Source: MKSF01 sp037190225
Lineage (GTDB): Bacteria > Bacteroidota > Bacteroidia > Chitinophagales > Chitinophagaceae
Direction: 5' to 3'
NCBI GenBank assembly: GCA_037190225.1
Contig: JBBCJL010000009.1
Span: forward strand, 62,001-126,000
Length of the DNA stretch: 64,000 bases
Numbering within the stretch: the first letter of the stretch is position 1; every line of letters begins with the position of its first letter. Positions 44,125 to 53,550 of this stretch are shown here, piece after piece. The notes below the pieces were generated by a model, which ran no database searches, was not told the origin of the DNA, and worked only from the letters and a program-made list of their open reading frames with translations. The translations under genes were made by a program, and so were the position numbers.

Positions 44125-45918
44125 TTACATTCTTTCCGGTACCTGGATGCCCAGCATGCCCATGGTTCTTTTTAAGATACTGGCGGTCATACTGGCCAGC
44201 AGCAGGCGTACGGTCTTTATATTATCGTTCTCCGCCCTGATAATGGAGTGCTTGTCAAAGAAGGAATTGAACGACTGTGCCAGCTTAAAGGCATAATTAC
44301 ATAATACTGACGGGTTGTATTCATCTGCCGCCTGTGCCACTATCTGCGGATATTGTTCGAGGTGCAGCAATATGGCTTTTTCCAGCGGTGCCAGGGGCTG
44401 GCTGCTGATATCCAGCGCCGCAATACGATCTTCCCATCCTTCGTTCTTTTTCAATATGGAGCAGATACGGGCGTGCGCGTATTGGATAAAGGTGGCGGTA
44501 AATCCGTGCAGGTCTATGGACTCGGCAGGATTGAATATCATTTTTTTGCGGGGCTCTACCCGCAGCAGGTAGAATTTCAGCGCGCCCAGGCCGATCGTTT
44601 TATACAAGGCTTCCAGCTCTTCGGCAGTAAAGCCTTCGGTCTTACCAGCGGATTCCGTCTGCGCCCTGGCCAGGCTGATCATTTCGGCGATCATATCGTC
44701 AGCATCCACTACGGTACCTTCCCGGCTTTTCATCCGGCCGGAGGGCAGCTCCACCATACCGTAGGAAAGGTGGTAAATACCATCCGCGCAGGGTTCACCC
44801 AGCTTTTGCATGATCAGTCGCAGCACCTGCATATGGTAATTCTGCTCATCCGCAATGACATAAATGCTTTTCTGTGTATGATAATCGTTATACTTCAGTT
44901 GCGCCGTGCCCATATCCTGGGTCATATACACCGATGTGCCGTCGGCACGCAGCAGGAGCTTTTCATCCAGGCCGTCTTCCGTGAGGTCTATCCATATGGA
45001 GCCGTTCTCCTTTTTAAAGAGGATGCCTTTCTGCAGGCCTTCTTCCACCAGGTGCTTGCCCAGCAGGTAGGTATCGCTTTCATAGTAATACTTATCGAAA
45101 TCCAGCCCGAGCGCTTTATAGGTCACATCAAAGCCCTCATATACCCAGCCGTTCATCTTTTTCCAGAGGCTGTATACTTCAGGATCGCCCGCTTCCCATT
45201 TGCGTAAGAGCTCCTGTGCTTCCTGCATGATCGGGGCTTCCTTTTCCGCTTCTTCCTGCGTTTTCCCCTGAGCTGTCAGCTCCGCGATCTCCGCTTTATA
45301 GGCGTCATTGAATTTTACATAATAGTCCCCTACCAGGTGGTCTCCCTTGATGCCGGTGCTTTCGGGTGTGGCGCCGTTGGCATAGCGCATCCAGGCGATC
45401 ATAGATTTACAGATATGTATGCCCCTGTCATTGACCAGGTTGGCCTTAATGACTGTATAGCCGTTTTCTTTGAGGATCTCCGATACGGACCAGCCGAGAA
45501 AATTATTTCTCAGGTGGCCGAAGTGTAAAGGCTTATTGGTGTTGGGAGACGAATATTCTACCATAATGGAAGCATCTTTCGGGGCATGCTTTCCGAAGGC
45601 GGCATCATTATAATGGTCCCTGACAAAGCCTATAAAGTAGCTGTCCCGCACGCTAAGGTTCAGGAATCCTTTGATGACCTCGTAGGCGGTAAACAGCGGT
45701 TCCTGCTCTACCAGGTACTGGCCCAGCTGCTCGCCCAGGGCTTCCGGGCTTTGTCTTAGTTTCTTGATGAAGGGAAATAATACTATGGTATAATCACCTG
45801 TGAATTCAGGCTTGGTCTCATTGATGGTAATGTCTTCCGGCGTGATACCCGAATCCGGGAACAGGGCCAGGAAGGCCGCTGATGCTTTATGCTTGATGGT
45901 ACTGGTTAAAGATGTCAT
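44125..45918 (-). CDS. argS: Arginyl-tRNA synthetase
   Basis: A 597-residue class Ia synthetase. N-terminal additional domain ('ETKPEFTGDYTIVLFPFIKK'), 'SSPNTNKPLHFGHLRNNFLG' containing the HIGH-type motif HFGH, 'VYMTQDMGTAQLKYN', 'SGRMKSREGTVVDADDM' (KMSKS-type region reduced to MKSRE as in many ArgRS), and the C-terminal anticodon-binding helical domain ending 'MLGIQVPERM'. Charges tRNA-Arg; the window also carries tRNA-Arg(ACG). Single gene with a TATCTTTG -7 box at 45967-45960 on the minus strand. Confidence 0.97.
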   Translation of the reverse strand: MTSLTSTIKHKASAAFLALFPDSGITPEDITINETKPEFTGDYTIVLFPFIKKLRQSPEALGEQLGQYLVEQEPLFTAYEVIKGFLNLSVRDSYFIGFVRDHYNDAAFGKHAPKDASIMVEYSSPNTNKPLHFGHLRNNFLGWSVSEILKENGYTVIKANLVNDRGIHICKSMIAWMRYANGATPESTGIKGDHLVGDYYVKFNDAYKAEIAELTAQGKTQEEAEKEAPIMQEAQELLRKWEAGDPEVYSLWKKMNGWVYEGFDVTYKALGLDFDKYYYESDTYLLGKHLVEEGLQKGILFKKENGSIWIDLTEDGLDEKLLLRADGTSVYMTQDMGTAQLKYNDYHTQKSIYVIADEQNYHMQVLRLIMQKLGEPCADGIYHLSYGMVELPSGRMKSREGTVVDADDMIAEMISLARAQTESAGKTEGFTAEELEALYKTIGLGALKFYLLRVEPRKKMIFNPAESIDLHGFTATFIQYAHARICSILKKNEGWEDRIAALDISSQPLAPLEKAILLHLEQYPQIVAQAADEYNPSVLCNYAFKLAQSFNSFFDKHSIIRAENDNIKTVRLLLASMTASILKRTMGMLGIQVPERM

Positions 45919-46109
45919 ATCTGTCTGCTTTTCTGAATATCCGTTAATGAAGGGATATGCAAAGATATATTTATTTCCGTAGTTACCGCAGCGGTCAGCC
46001 GCTTCCCCGGGCCACGGAACGACAGGGGGTGAGTTTTCGGGGGAATTTTTTTAAGAAAAATTTACAATACCCCTGAAACGCATTATTTTTATGCTTTAAA
46101 ATTCACAGG

Positions 46110-47741
46110 ATGAGATATTGTTTGTATTGGCTGATGATAGTTTTGCTGGGCAGCTGCACCTCTGTAAAGAAATATAATGAGCGGCTGGAAGCGCCGCTTA
46201 CGGTAAAAGCCATGCACAGGGATATAAAGTATGTTCAGAAGAAACTGTTCGCCATGCATCCCGATCTTGATTGGTACACGGATAAGGACCGGCTGTACGC
46301 CTCTTTTGACAGCTTCCGGAATACCATTACCCATCCTATGAGCCCCGGGGAATTCTACATGCGTTTTGCGCCCCTGATAGCGCAGGTGAGGCAGGGGCAT
46401 TCCGGCCTGTACCCGATGCAGCAGCGCTATACTAAGGAGGAACGGCAGCGGTATAAGGGCTCCAAAAGCCCGCTTGCGCAGTTCAGGCTGAAAGCGGAAG
46501 ATAACAGGTATTACCTGGTGGAGGATCTTACGGTAGATACGCATCTGGTCAGAGGGGCTGAAGTATTGAGGATAAACAGCATCACGCCGCAGCTTTTAAG
46601 GGATACCTTCAGGAATGTCATTACAGGTGACGGGGATAAGAATGACGCTTATTTCGATCATGTCACGTCCTCTAATATCCTGGCGCTGTACAGCCGCCTC
46701 TTTGGCCGTGTGGATACAGTGGTGCTGAGCCTTAAAATACCGGACAGCACCTTTACACAGACCGTAGTACGGTCTTATAAGAACGAGATCGACAGCGTGG
46801 TGCAGTACAGGGATTCCCTTGCGGTAGCCCTTATTGAGTCCGACAGCCTGCTTACAGATTCTGTAAGGACAGTGATGGTAGCTGCGCTGAAAGAAAAATC
46901 GCCGGTAAAAAAAGAATATTACGGCTATAATGCAGAAACGGGCAAGTATGCCAAGGAGCTGGAAATCGTAGATTCCCAGCTGGCTATCTTTACAGTACGG
47001 AATTTTACGGAAGGCCTGTTTTATTCCAAAGGGTACCAGGAGGTTTTTGACAGCCTGAAAAAGCTGGGCATACCTAACCTGATCGTGGACCTGAGGGGTA
47101 ACCCGGGAGGAAGGCTTACGGAGTTGCACAGGCTGCACGGTTACCTGGCTGCAGGCGACAGCTTTGCCACCATCCACCCCAGGACCAAAACGCTTTCTAA
47201 GATAAAGATGCCGTTCTGGACCCTTAAAAATATGCCGGTATGGCTGTATCCCATAGCGGTGCCCATAGTGACCGTAGACGGTATCATTTATTGCAGCAGG
47301 ACAAGGTCTAACGGGGATGGTACCTATTCCTACCGGATGCGGCAGAGCAGGGTAAGACCGGCCAGCGACCTGAAGTACCAGGGAAATGTTTACATGATCA
47401 CGGACGGCGGGACATTCTCCGCCGCGGCTATACTGGCTGCCAATTTCCATAGTGAGCAGAGAGGCATCATCGTCGGCCAGGAAACCGGCGGCGCCTATAA
47501 CGGCACGGTCGCGGGCAAGCTGCCCATGCTGAAATTAAGGAGGACGCGGATGGTTTTCCGTGTGGGCACGATGAATATCTCCCCCTACAGCCCGCAAGGA
47601 CTACCCGGCAGGGGCGTTATTCCCGATGTGCCGGTCAGTTCCGGGAAAGATGATGTCTTAAGGGATTACGACCGGGAGATAGCGTATATCAAAGAGCTGA
47701 TATACGGCGTAGGGCCCGAAAGTGAAAGCAGTACGTTTTAG
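46110..47741 (+). CDS. S41-family (C-terminal processing) peptidase lipoprotein
   Basis: A 543-residue lipoprotein: signal 'YWLMIVLLGSCTSV' (lipobox LLGSC). Residues ~30-130 are helical, a central beta region may be a degenerate PDZ domain ('GAEVLRINSITPQLL'), and the C-terminal third is a S41 catalytic core: 'PNLIVDLRGNPGGRLTELHR', 'YMITDGGTFSAAAILAANFH' (nucleophile Ser in the T-F-S-A pattern), 'GIIVGQETGGAYNGT' (E-T-G-G). Tail-specific proteases cut proteins near the C-terminus. Lys of the Ser/Lys dyad usually sits four residues after; here that position is Ala/Ile, so a different general base or a non-peptidase role is possible. Monocistronic. Confidence 0.8.
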   Translation: MRYCLYWLMIVLLGSCTSVKKYNERLEAPLTVKAMHRDIKYVQKKLFAMHPDLDWYTDKDRLYASFDSFRNTITHPMSPGEFYMRFAPLIAQVRQGHSGLYPMQQRYTKEERQRYKGSKSPLAQFRLKAEDNRYYLVEDLTVDTHLVRGAEVLRINSITPQLLRDTFRNVITGDGDKNDAYFDHVTSSNILALYSRLFGRVDTVVLSLKIPDSTFTQTVVRSYKNEIDSVVQYRDSLAVALIESDSLLTDSVRTVMVAALKEKSPVKKEYYGYNAETGKYAKELEIVDSQLAIFTVRNFTEGLFYSKGYQEVFDSLKKLGIPNLIVDLRGNPGGRLTELHRLHGYLAAGDSFATIHPRTKTLSKIKMPFWTLKNMPVWLYPIAVPIVTVDGIIYCSRTRSNGDGTYSYRMRQSRVRPASDLKYQGNVYMITDGGTFSAAAILAANFHSEQRGIIVGQETGGAYNGTVAGKLPMLKLRRTRMVFRVGTMNISPYSPQGLPGRGVIPDVPVSSGKDDVLRDYDREIAYIKELIYGVGPESESSTF

Positions 47742-47788
47742 AGGAAATGGAGCGCCTGTATCATACAGGGCTGTCCAACCAAGTAAAT

Positions 47789-47839
47789 AACCCTGTCATA
47801 TTGAGCTAAGCCGGATATTGACAGGGTTTGTTTATTTTT
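47789..47839 (+). terminator. Terminator between convergent S41 and mqo genes
   Basis: AACCCTGTCA (47789-47798) pairs with TGACAGGGTT (47819-47828), then TGTTTATTTTT. The stem also serves the minus strand weakly. Confidence 0.7.
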
Positions 47840-47856
47840 AGGGTCTCTTGTATATA

Positions 47857-49338
47857 TCAGCGGAGCTCCAGCAGGCGGGCTGCCTCGTCCCTGACCTGTT
47901 CCCGCAGCGTGTCATTCTTTTCGAGCGATTCACCGAAGGAAGGGATGATGTCTTTCAGCCTGTTCTTATAGGTTGATTCATACTTATCCGCGAAGCACTT
48001 CTTAAGCAGGTTCAGCATGACAGATACTGCAGTAGAAGCGCCGGGAGATGCGCCCAGCAGTGCGCCTATGGTACCGTCCCGGCTGGTAACCAGCTCGGTT
48101 CCGAATTGTAGTATAGCGCCTTTTTCCCTGTCGTTCTTGATAACCTGTACCCGCTGGCCCGCAGTTTCCAGCTTCCAGTCCTCGGCTTTTGCATCCGGGT
48201 AGAATTTTCTCAATTCTTCCACCCGGTCCCGGGCTGATAAGCGCAGCTGCTGGATCAGGTATTTTTCCAGCGCAAAGTTATTGAGTCCCACTTTGAGCAT
48301 CGGGAACATATTGTACCATTTTACGGTCTCGAACAGGTCCCAGAGGGAGCCTTCTTTCAGGAACTTGGTAGAGAAGGTGGCAAACGGACCGAAGAGGATA
48401 GCCTTGTTGCCTCCTATCACCCGGGTATCCAGGTGCGGTACGCTCATCGGGGGGGCTCCCACGGAAGCCTGCCCGTACACTTTGGCGTTATGCTGCTCAG
48501 CGATCCTGGGATTATTGCACACCAGCCACTGGCCTCCTACCGGGAAGCCGCCGAATTGCCGGGCTTCAGGAATGCGTGATCTTTGCAGGAGCGCGAGGGA
48601 GCCTCCGCCGGCACCGATAAAGACGAAGCGTGCATGGACGGTCCTGGTATGGCCTGTGCTCAGGTCTTTTACCTTAACGGTCCAGGTGCCGTTGCTTTGC
48701 TGTTTCAGGTCGGCTACCTGGTGCCGGAGATGTATGTGGGTGTTCCCTTTTTGTTCCAGGTTTTTAATTAATATCCTGGTGAGCTCGCCGAAGTTGACAT
48801 CGGTGCCCATATCTGAAAAGGTCGCGGCGATCTTTTCACCGGGATCACGGCCCGTAGTGATCAGGGGCGCCCACTTCCCGATCTGCCCATGGTCTTCCGA
48901 ATAGGCCATGTGCCGGAATAATTTATATTTCTGGAGGGCATCGTATCTTTTCTTTAAGTAGGTAACATCCTTATCGCCGGTCACAAAGCTCATATGCGGC
49001 ACTTTCCTGATGAATGATTTGGGGTTGGATATCCGTCCGGTCCTGATCAGGTAGGACCAGAACTGCTTGGAAACCTCGAATTGCTCCATGATATTGACGG
49101 CCTTAACGGTTTCTATGCTGCCGTCACCCTGTTCCGGAGTGTAATTCAGCTCGCATAATGCCGCGTGGCCGGTACCGGCATTGTTCCAGGCATCAGAGCT
49201 TTCTCCGCCTATTTTGTCCAGTCTTTCAAATATCTGAATGGTATATTGGGGCTCGAGTTCATTTAAAAAAACACCTAAAGTTGCACTCATAATACCTGCA
49301 CCGATAAGTACTACATCCGTTTGAACTGCATTGCTCAT
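47857..49338 (-). CDS. mqo: Malate:quinone oxidoreductase
   Basis: A 493-residue FAD enzyme: 'DVVLIGAGIMSATLGVFLNE' (dinucleotide-binding G-x-G-x-x-x), 'DKIGGESSDAWNNAGTGHAA' (family block), 'VFIGAGGGSLALLQRSRIPE', 'RVQVIKNDREKGAILQFGTE', 'LLGASPGASTAV'. Oxidises malate to oxaloacetate and passes electrons to the quinone pool at the inner membrane; it substitutes for or works beside NAD-linked malate dehydrogenase in the TCA cycle. Monocistronic with a good promoter (49394-49424). Length matches the family (~490-500). Confidence 0.97.
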   Translation of the reverse strand: MSNAVQTDVVLIGAGIMSATLGVFLNELEPQYTIQIFERLDKIGGESSDAWNNAGTGHAALCELNYTPEQGDGSIETVKAVNIMEQFEVSKQFWSYLIRTGRISNPKSFIRKVPHMSFVTGDKDVTYLKKRYDALQKYKLFRHMAYSEDHGQIGKWAPLITTGRDPGEKIAATFSDMGTDVNFGELTRILIKNLEQKGNTHIHLRHQVADLKQQSNGTWTVKVKDLSTGHTRTVHARFVFIGAGGGSLALLQRSRIPEARQFGGFPVGGQWLVCNNPRIAEQHNAKVYGQASVGAPPMSVPHLDTRVIGGNKAILFGPFATFSTKFLKEGSLWDLFETVKWYNMFPMLKVGLNNFALEKYLIQQLRLSARDRVEELRKFYPDAKAEDWKLETAGQRVQVIKNDREKGAILQFGTELVTSRDGTIGALLGASPGASTAVSVMLNLLKKCFADKYESTYKNRLKDIIPSFGESLEKNDTLREQVRDEAARLLELR

Positions 49339-49393
49339 GTCGTAAATGATTTATAATATTGATTTTTCTAAATGCTGTAGAAGCAAGCGAGTG

Positions 49394-49424
49394 CAAAATT
49401 ACAATTAAATCGTTCTTAACGAAA
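49394..49424 (-). promoter_or_regulatory. Promoter of mqo
   Basis: Minus strand: TTTC (49424-49421), 19-nt spacer, TAATTTTG (49401-49394), exact -7 box with a near-consensus -33. Confidence 0.6.
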
Positions 49425-49520
49425 TATAATCTTCCGATTTAACAAAGTTCATATCTGGTAATTCCGGGTACAGGTTGGGATATGCGGCATAACGAGCAGC
49501 CGTAGCCGGCATATAAATAA

Positions 49521-49553
49521 GAACGCCGCAGCTTTGGGAAGACTGCAGCGTTC
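49521..49553 (-). terminator. Terminator of sucB
   Basis: Minus strand: GAACGCTGCAG (49553-49543) pairs with CTGCGGCGTTC (49531-49521), one mismatch, then TTATTTATAT. Confidence 0.6.
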
Positions 49554-49570
49554 TGAAGGTAATGAATTTC

Positions 49571-50809
49571 TTACAATTCCAATAATGCCTGAACCGGGTC
49601 CTTACCGAACAACAGTAATTCCGGCTTTTCCAAAAGTTCTTTTACTCTTACCAGAAATCCTACCGACTCTCTGCCGTCAATGATTCTATGGTCGTAGGAT
49701 AATGCCAGATACATCATGGGGCGGATTTCTATTTTACCATCTATTACCATCGCCCTGTCCTGTATTTTGTGCATTCCCAATATAGCAGACTGAGGTATAT
49801 TGATGATAGGGGTGCTCATCAGTGACCCGAACACACCACCATTGGTAATGGTGAATGTTCCCCCTGTCATCTCATCTATTGTTAATTTATTATCGCGTGC
49901 CTTCTTGGCAAGCCCTGCTACCGCGCCTTCTATTTCAGCCATGCTGAGGCTTTCAGCGTTCCTGATGACCGGTACGACCAGGCCTTTCGGGGCAGATACG
50001 GCTATAGAGATATCACAGTACTCGTGGCTGATGATATTTTCTCCGTCAATATAGGAGTTGACGGCAGGCCATTCCTGGAGGGCAATGGTACATGCTTTGG
50101 TAAAGAAGGACATAAACCCGAGGTTGATGCCGTGCTTTTCCTTGAAGGTATCTTTGTATTTTTTACGGATATCCATAACGGGACCCATATCCACTTCATT
50201 GAAAGTGGTGAGCATGGCCGTTGTATTTTTGGCTTCCACCAGCCTCCTGGATACGGTCTTGCGGAGATTGCTCATTTTGGTAGCCTTCTCTTCGCGGCTG
50301 AACATCGGCTTGCCTGGTATACGTCCGGGGTTTTCCAGCGCAGAAAGGACATCGTGCTTCAGTATTTTACCGTTGGTGCCGCTGCCGGTAACCGTTGAAG
50401 GATTCAATTTTTTATCGGCCATTATGGCGTTGGCCACGGGCGTCGCTTTTACATCGGACTGTACGGGAGCGGAAGCCGGAGCCGCAGCTTTTTCAGGCTG
50501 TGCTGCTTGTGCCGCAGGCGCTGCAGACGCTTCCTGTGCCGGAGCGGCCGGTGCCGCGGCTCCTTCGGGCCGTGCAGCCTCATCATCTATCTTACAGGCA
50601 ACATCATCTATATTTAATGTATCTCCCTCCTGTGCTACTATGTGCAGGATCCCTGCTTTTTCGGCGTTGAGCTCGAATGTAGCTTTTTCGGATTCCAATT
50701 CGCAAATTACCTCGTCCCTTTCTACCCATTCTCCGTCTTTTTTGATCCATTGAACGAGTGTTACTTCACTAATTGATTCGCCTACAGGTGGTACTTTTAT
50801 CTCTATCAT
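49571..50809 (-). CDS. sucB: Dihydrolipoyllysine succinyltransferase (E2 of 2-oxoglutarate dehydrogenase)
   Basis: A 412-residue E2 enzyme: one N-terminal lipoyl domain with the lipoylated Lys in 'CELESEKATFELNAEKAG', an Ala/Pro-rich flexible linker, a peripheral subunit-binding domain ('VANAIMADKKLNPSTVTGSG'), and the catalytic domain ending in 'LALSYDHRIIDGRESVGFLV' (His-x-x-x-Asp). Transfers succinyl groups to CoA in the TCA cycle. Unlike in most genomes, no sucA (E1) or lpd lies beside it; it has its own perfect promoter and terminator. Distinguished from PdhC by the single lipoyl domain and succinyltransferase-type motifs. Confidence 0.93.
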   Translation of the reverse strand: MIEIKVPPVGESISEVTLVQWIKKDGEWVERDEVICELESEKATFELNAEKAGILHIVAQEGDTLNIDDVACKIDDEAARPEGAAAPAAPAQEASAAPAAQAAQPEKAAAPASAPVQSDVKATPVANAIMADKKLNPSTVTGSGTNGKILKHDVLSALENPGRIPGKPMFSREEKATKMSNLRKTVSRRLVEAKNTTAMLTTFNEVDMGPVMDIRKKYKDTFKEKHGINLGFMSFFTKACTIALQEWPAVNSYIDGENIISHEYCDISIAVSAPKGLVVPVIRNAESLSMAEIEGAVAGLAKKARDNKLTIDEMTGGTFTITNGGVFGSLMSTPIINIPQSAILGMHKIQDRAMVIDGKIEIRPMMYLALSYDHRIIDGRESVGFLVRVKELLEKPELLLFGKDPVQALLEL

Positions 50810-50868
50810 TTTAATATAGATATAATGAGTTTATAATAAAGTTGTGATTTCTTTTTTTAATGTGCGTA

Positions 50869-50899
50869 CAAAGTTAAACAAGTACATTTAGAATGCAAA
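50869..50899 (-). promoter_or_regulatory. Promoter of sucB
   Basis: Minus strand: TTTG (50899-50896), 19-nt spacer, TAACTTTG (50876-50869): full consensus match. Expected start near 50862 gives a ~53-nt leader. Confidence 0.75.
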
Positions 50900-50929
50900 G
50901 ACATTTTATTTATCGGGCGCAACGGGCCG

Positions 50930-52129
50930 TTAAAAGCCCATCAGCAGGTCTATGTCGGTGTACTTTAGGTTGAACCGCTTGGCTATGGTCTGGCTGGTCA
51001 CGCATCCTTTGAACAGGTAAACGCCGTTACGTATGCCCTGCTTGGAGTGCAGCACATTTTCGATACCGCCCAGCTCCGAGCATCTCAGGATGATGGGCAT
51101 CAGTACATTGCTGATGGCTTTGGAAGCGGTGCGTGATACGCCGGAAGCGATATTGGGCACGCAGTAATGTATCACATCGTGTTTGGCAAAAACGGGGTTT
51201 TCGTGCGTGGTGGCCCTGGACGTCTCAAAGCAGCCGCCCCTGTCAATGCTCACATCCACGATAACGGACCCGGATTTCATGGTCTCAACCATGCTTTCCG
51301 TTACCACTACGGGTGTTACGCCGTTAATGGGCTTCAGGGCGCCTACGACCACATCGGCAGTGCTCAGCTCTTTCTGAAGGGCCTTGGGGTCTATCACGGA
51401 TGTGTACAGCCGGCGTCCCAGGTTATTCTGGATACGCATCAGCCGGTAGATGGAATTGTCGAATATCTTTACGGTGGCACCCAGTCCCAAAGCGGTCCTG
51501 GCGGCGAACTCAGCCACCACACCGGCTCCCAGTATCACCACTTTTGCAGGCGGGATGCCGGAAATGCCGCCCAGCAGGATGCCGGTGCCGCTGTGTATAT
51601 TGCTTAAGTATTTGGCTGCCGTCATAATGGCGCTGCTGCCTGCTATCTCGCTCATAGAGCGTACGATAGGGTAGGTGCCGGAATCATCCTTAATGGAATC
51701 GAAAGCGATGGCGATGATCTTCTTTTTCATCAGCTGCTCCACCATCTTGGATTTCAGGAAGGGCAGGTGTACGGGGGAAATGATGACCTGGTTGGGCTGC
51801 AGCAGGCAGACCTCCTCTTCAGAGATAGGTGCGGACTTGATGATCATATCCGCCCTGAAGACCTCTGCCTTGTCATAGGACACTTGTGCTCCGGCTTCGC
51901 TGTAGTCATTGTCAGTAAAAGAAGAGCGTTCTCCCGCATTGTGCTCTATCACCACCCTGTTGCCGTTATTGACAAGGACGGCAACGGCATCCGGCGTGAG
52001 CGCCACCCTGTTTTCCTGGAAAGAGCTTTCTTTGGGAATACCAATGAAAATACTTCTCTGGCTTGGAATGATTTCCAGAGTTTCCTCTAACGGAATATAG
52101 GAGAATCCGGGAGTTACTGAAGGGCGCAT
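50930..52129 (-). CDS. ald: Alanine dehydrogenase
   Basis: A 399-residue AlaDH/PNT-family protein: 'FIGIPKESSFQENRVALTPD' (family N-terminus), 'IISPVHLPFLKSK', 'AKVVILGAGVVAEFAARTAL' (NAD-binding), 'VIVDVSIDRGGCFETSR' (the DVSIDQGG block), 'HYCVPNIASGVSRTASKA' (active-site region). Interconverts alanine and pyruvate plus ammonia with NAD. The ~25-residue N-terminal extension is common in Bacteroidota forms. It follows the sugar-phosphate isomerase gene by 47 bp and is probably cotranscribed. Confidence 0.9.
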   Translation of the reverse strand: MRPSVTPGFSYIPLEETLEIIPSQRSIFIGIPKESSFQENRVALTPDAVAVLVNNGNRVVIEHNAGERSSFTDNDYSEAGAQVSYDKAEVFRADMIIKSAPISEEEVCLLQPNQVIISPVHLPFLKSKMVEQLMKKKIIAIAFDSIKDDSGTYPIVRSMSEIAGSSAIMTAAKYLSNIHSGTGILLGGISGIPPAKVVILGAGVVAEFAARTALGLGATVKIFDNSIYRLMRIQNNLGRRLYTSVIDPKALQKELSTADVVVGALKPINGVTPVVVTESMVETMKSGSVIVDVSIDRGGCFETSRATTHENPVFAKHDVIHYCVPNIASGVSRTASKAISNVLMPIILRCSELGGIENVLHSKQGIRNGVYLFKGCVTSQTIAKRFNLKYTDIDLLMGF

Positions 52130-52176
52130 AATCTTGATTTTTAATGAACCGGGAAAATCGTGGAGCAGGTGCCTGG

Positions 52177-53163
52177 CTATTTCTCGTTTAAAGATGATTT
52201 CAATGCATCAATGACCTTTACTTCTGTAGCATCAAAGTTACGTTCTGTCGCCAGGTACCACGATATCCAGTCACCGAGGTAGATCAGGTAGAATGCATTT
52301 TCCAGGTAAGAATTCCCTTTGGAGTATATTTCAAGGATATGAGGTGTATATTGTGCGATGGTTTCCTTATTCAGCTCCATCCTGAGCTTGGAGCGCTCAT
52401 GGTCCATCTGGGTCCGTAGGAAGAATACCGCTTTGTTCGTATCGATATCTCTCCAGCCTACCAGCTCATTGTGGTTCATTTCCGGGATAACGTGGTGCCA
52501 GGCCAGCATTTTGCCGTTCTCATTGAACTGCTGCCGCCACCGTATGGCCACGCCTTCCATATTGTTCTCTATATAAATGACGGGCATTTTATGGGCAATG
52601 GTCCGGGCGATCCGCAATGCCTCCGCTTTGATAGCCTCTTCCTCCTTGTCCAGCAAGGAGATGGCGGATTGTATCTCGCTCTCAAAAGCATTGGAGATCA
52701 GCTCAAAATGTGCCAGCGTATTTAATATCTGGGTCATAGAATATCCCAGGCAGCTCCTGGGAGGGAAGCCTGCAGGAATACGGATGCAGTCCAGCCCGTT
52801 TTCCTCGGACAGCTCGGCGATTTTACCGCCGGAAGTGATCGTAACGATAGGACAGCCCAGGCGGATGGCATCTTTCAGGCTGTATATGGTCTCTTCCGTA
52901 TTGCCGGAGTAGGAACATGTGATGACCAGCGTATTTTTATGGGTAAACCTGGGTAGCGTATAGGCTTTGCTCACTATCACAGGTACATTGATCTTGTCAA
53001 ATACATAATTCTGAACGATCGTACCACCAATCCCGCTTCCGCCCAGCCCGATTATCAGAACATTGTCAATATGCGTATTTTTTGCTAACTTGAACTGATA
53101 ATTGTGGGCAATATCTAACGCTTTCATCAGCTGATTAGAAAATCCTGCTATGAGTTTATCCAT
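52177..53163 (-). CDS. SIS-domain sugar isomerase, bifunctional phosphoglucose/phosphomannose isomerase type
   Basis: From ATG 53163 (328 residues). Two SIS domains: 'VLIIGLGGSGIGGTIVQNYV', 'TLVITCSYSGNTEETIYSLK', 'IVTITSGGKIAELSEENGLD' and 'PAGFPPRSCLGYSMTQILNT'; the second domain holds 'WRQQFNENGKMLAWHHVIPE' and 'MNHNELVGW' with the conserved Glu/His, ending 'NFDATEVKVIDALKSSL'. This matches the PGI/PMI family first found in archaea. Interconverts glucose-6-P, fructose-6-P and possibly mannose-6-P in the cytosol. A TTG 16 codons upstream (53211) is in frame but gives an unlikely N-terminus. Confidence 0.85.
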   Translation of the reverse strand: MDKLIAGFSNQLMKALDIAHNYQFKLAKNTHIDNVLIIGLGGSGIGGTIVQNYVFDKINVPVIVSKAYTLPRFTHKNTLVITCSYSGNTEETIYSLKDAIRLGCPIVTITSGGKIAELSEENGLDCIRIPAGFPPRSCLGYSMTQILNTLAHFELISNAFESEIQSAISLLDKEEEAIKAEALRIARTIAHKMPVIYIENNMEGVAIRWRQQFNENGKMLAWHHVIPEMNHNELVGWRDIDTNKAVFFLRTQMDHERSKLRMELNKETIAQYTPHILEIYSKGNSYLENAFYLIYLGDWISWYLATERNFDATEVKVIDALKSSLNEK

Positions 53164-53173
53164 ATTATAGATA

Positions 53174-53202
53174 TAAAAATAACTTTTATAAAATTGAGCA
53201 AA
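53174..53202 (-). promoter_or_regulatory. Candidate promoter of the isomerase gene inside the yraN start region
   Basis: Minus strand: TTTG (53202-53199), 17-nt spacer, TATTTTTA (53181-53174). Only 30 bp separate the two start codons, so this -33 box would lie within yraN codons. On the plus strand TAACTTTT (53180-53187) is the best -7 box for yraN. Confidence 0.35.
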
Positions 53203-53550
53203 CTTAATCAATTAGGCAATAAGGGAGAGCATATAGCCCAATTATTTTTGAAGAATAAAGGCTATATTATCCTGCATACCAACTTCCGGTTCCGGTATAA
53301 GGAAGTAGATATTATCTGCCTTGATAAAGATACATTAGTTTTTTGTGAAATAAAAACAAGAGCTTCTAAAATATTAGGGTTCCCGGAGGATGCCGTTACC
53401 AGAAGAAAGCAGAATTACCTGAAAGAATGCGCTGAGCTGTTCATGCTCGATCACCCGCAATACACCCGGCTCCGGTTTGATGTGCTCAGCATCATTATTA
53501 ATAAAAATATAACAGAAGAGATCGTGCATATAGAAGATGCTTTCTATTAA
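53194..53550 (+). CDS. YraN family protein (UPF0102)
   Basis: A 118-residue protein with the YraN pattern: 'LGNKGEHIAQLFLKNKGYII', 'RYKEVDIICLDKDTLVFCEI' followed by KTR, matching the E-VD-(x)n-E-x-K nuclease-like core of this Holliday-resolvase-like fold. Function is uncertain; it is widespread and sometimes essential-adjacent. The only start that keeps the conserved N-terminus is TTG at 53194. It is divergent from the isomerase gene by 30 bp and its stop overlaps the convergent M23 gene by 4 bp. Confidence 0.85.
   Translation: MSKLNQLGNKGEHIAQLFLKNKGYIILHTNFRFRYKEVDIICLDKDTLVFCEIKTRASKILGFPEDAVTRRKQNYLKECAELFMLDHPQYTRLRFDVLSIIINKNITEEIVHIEDAFY

Noticed and set aside
46596..47450. 284-codon minus-strand frame inside the S41 peptidase gene
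   Set aside because: Antisense to a gene with a lipobox and S41 motifs; no domain in the translation.
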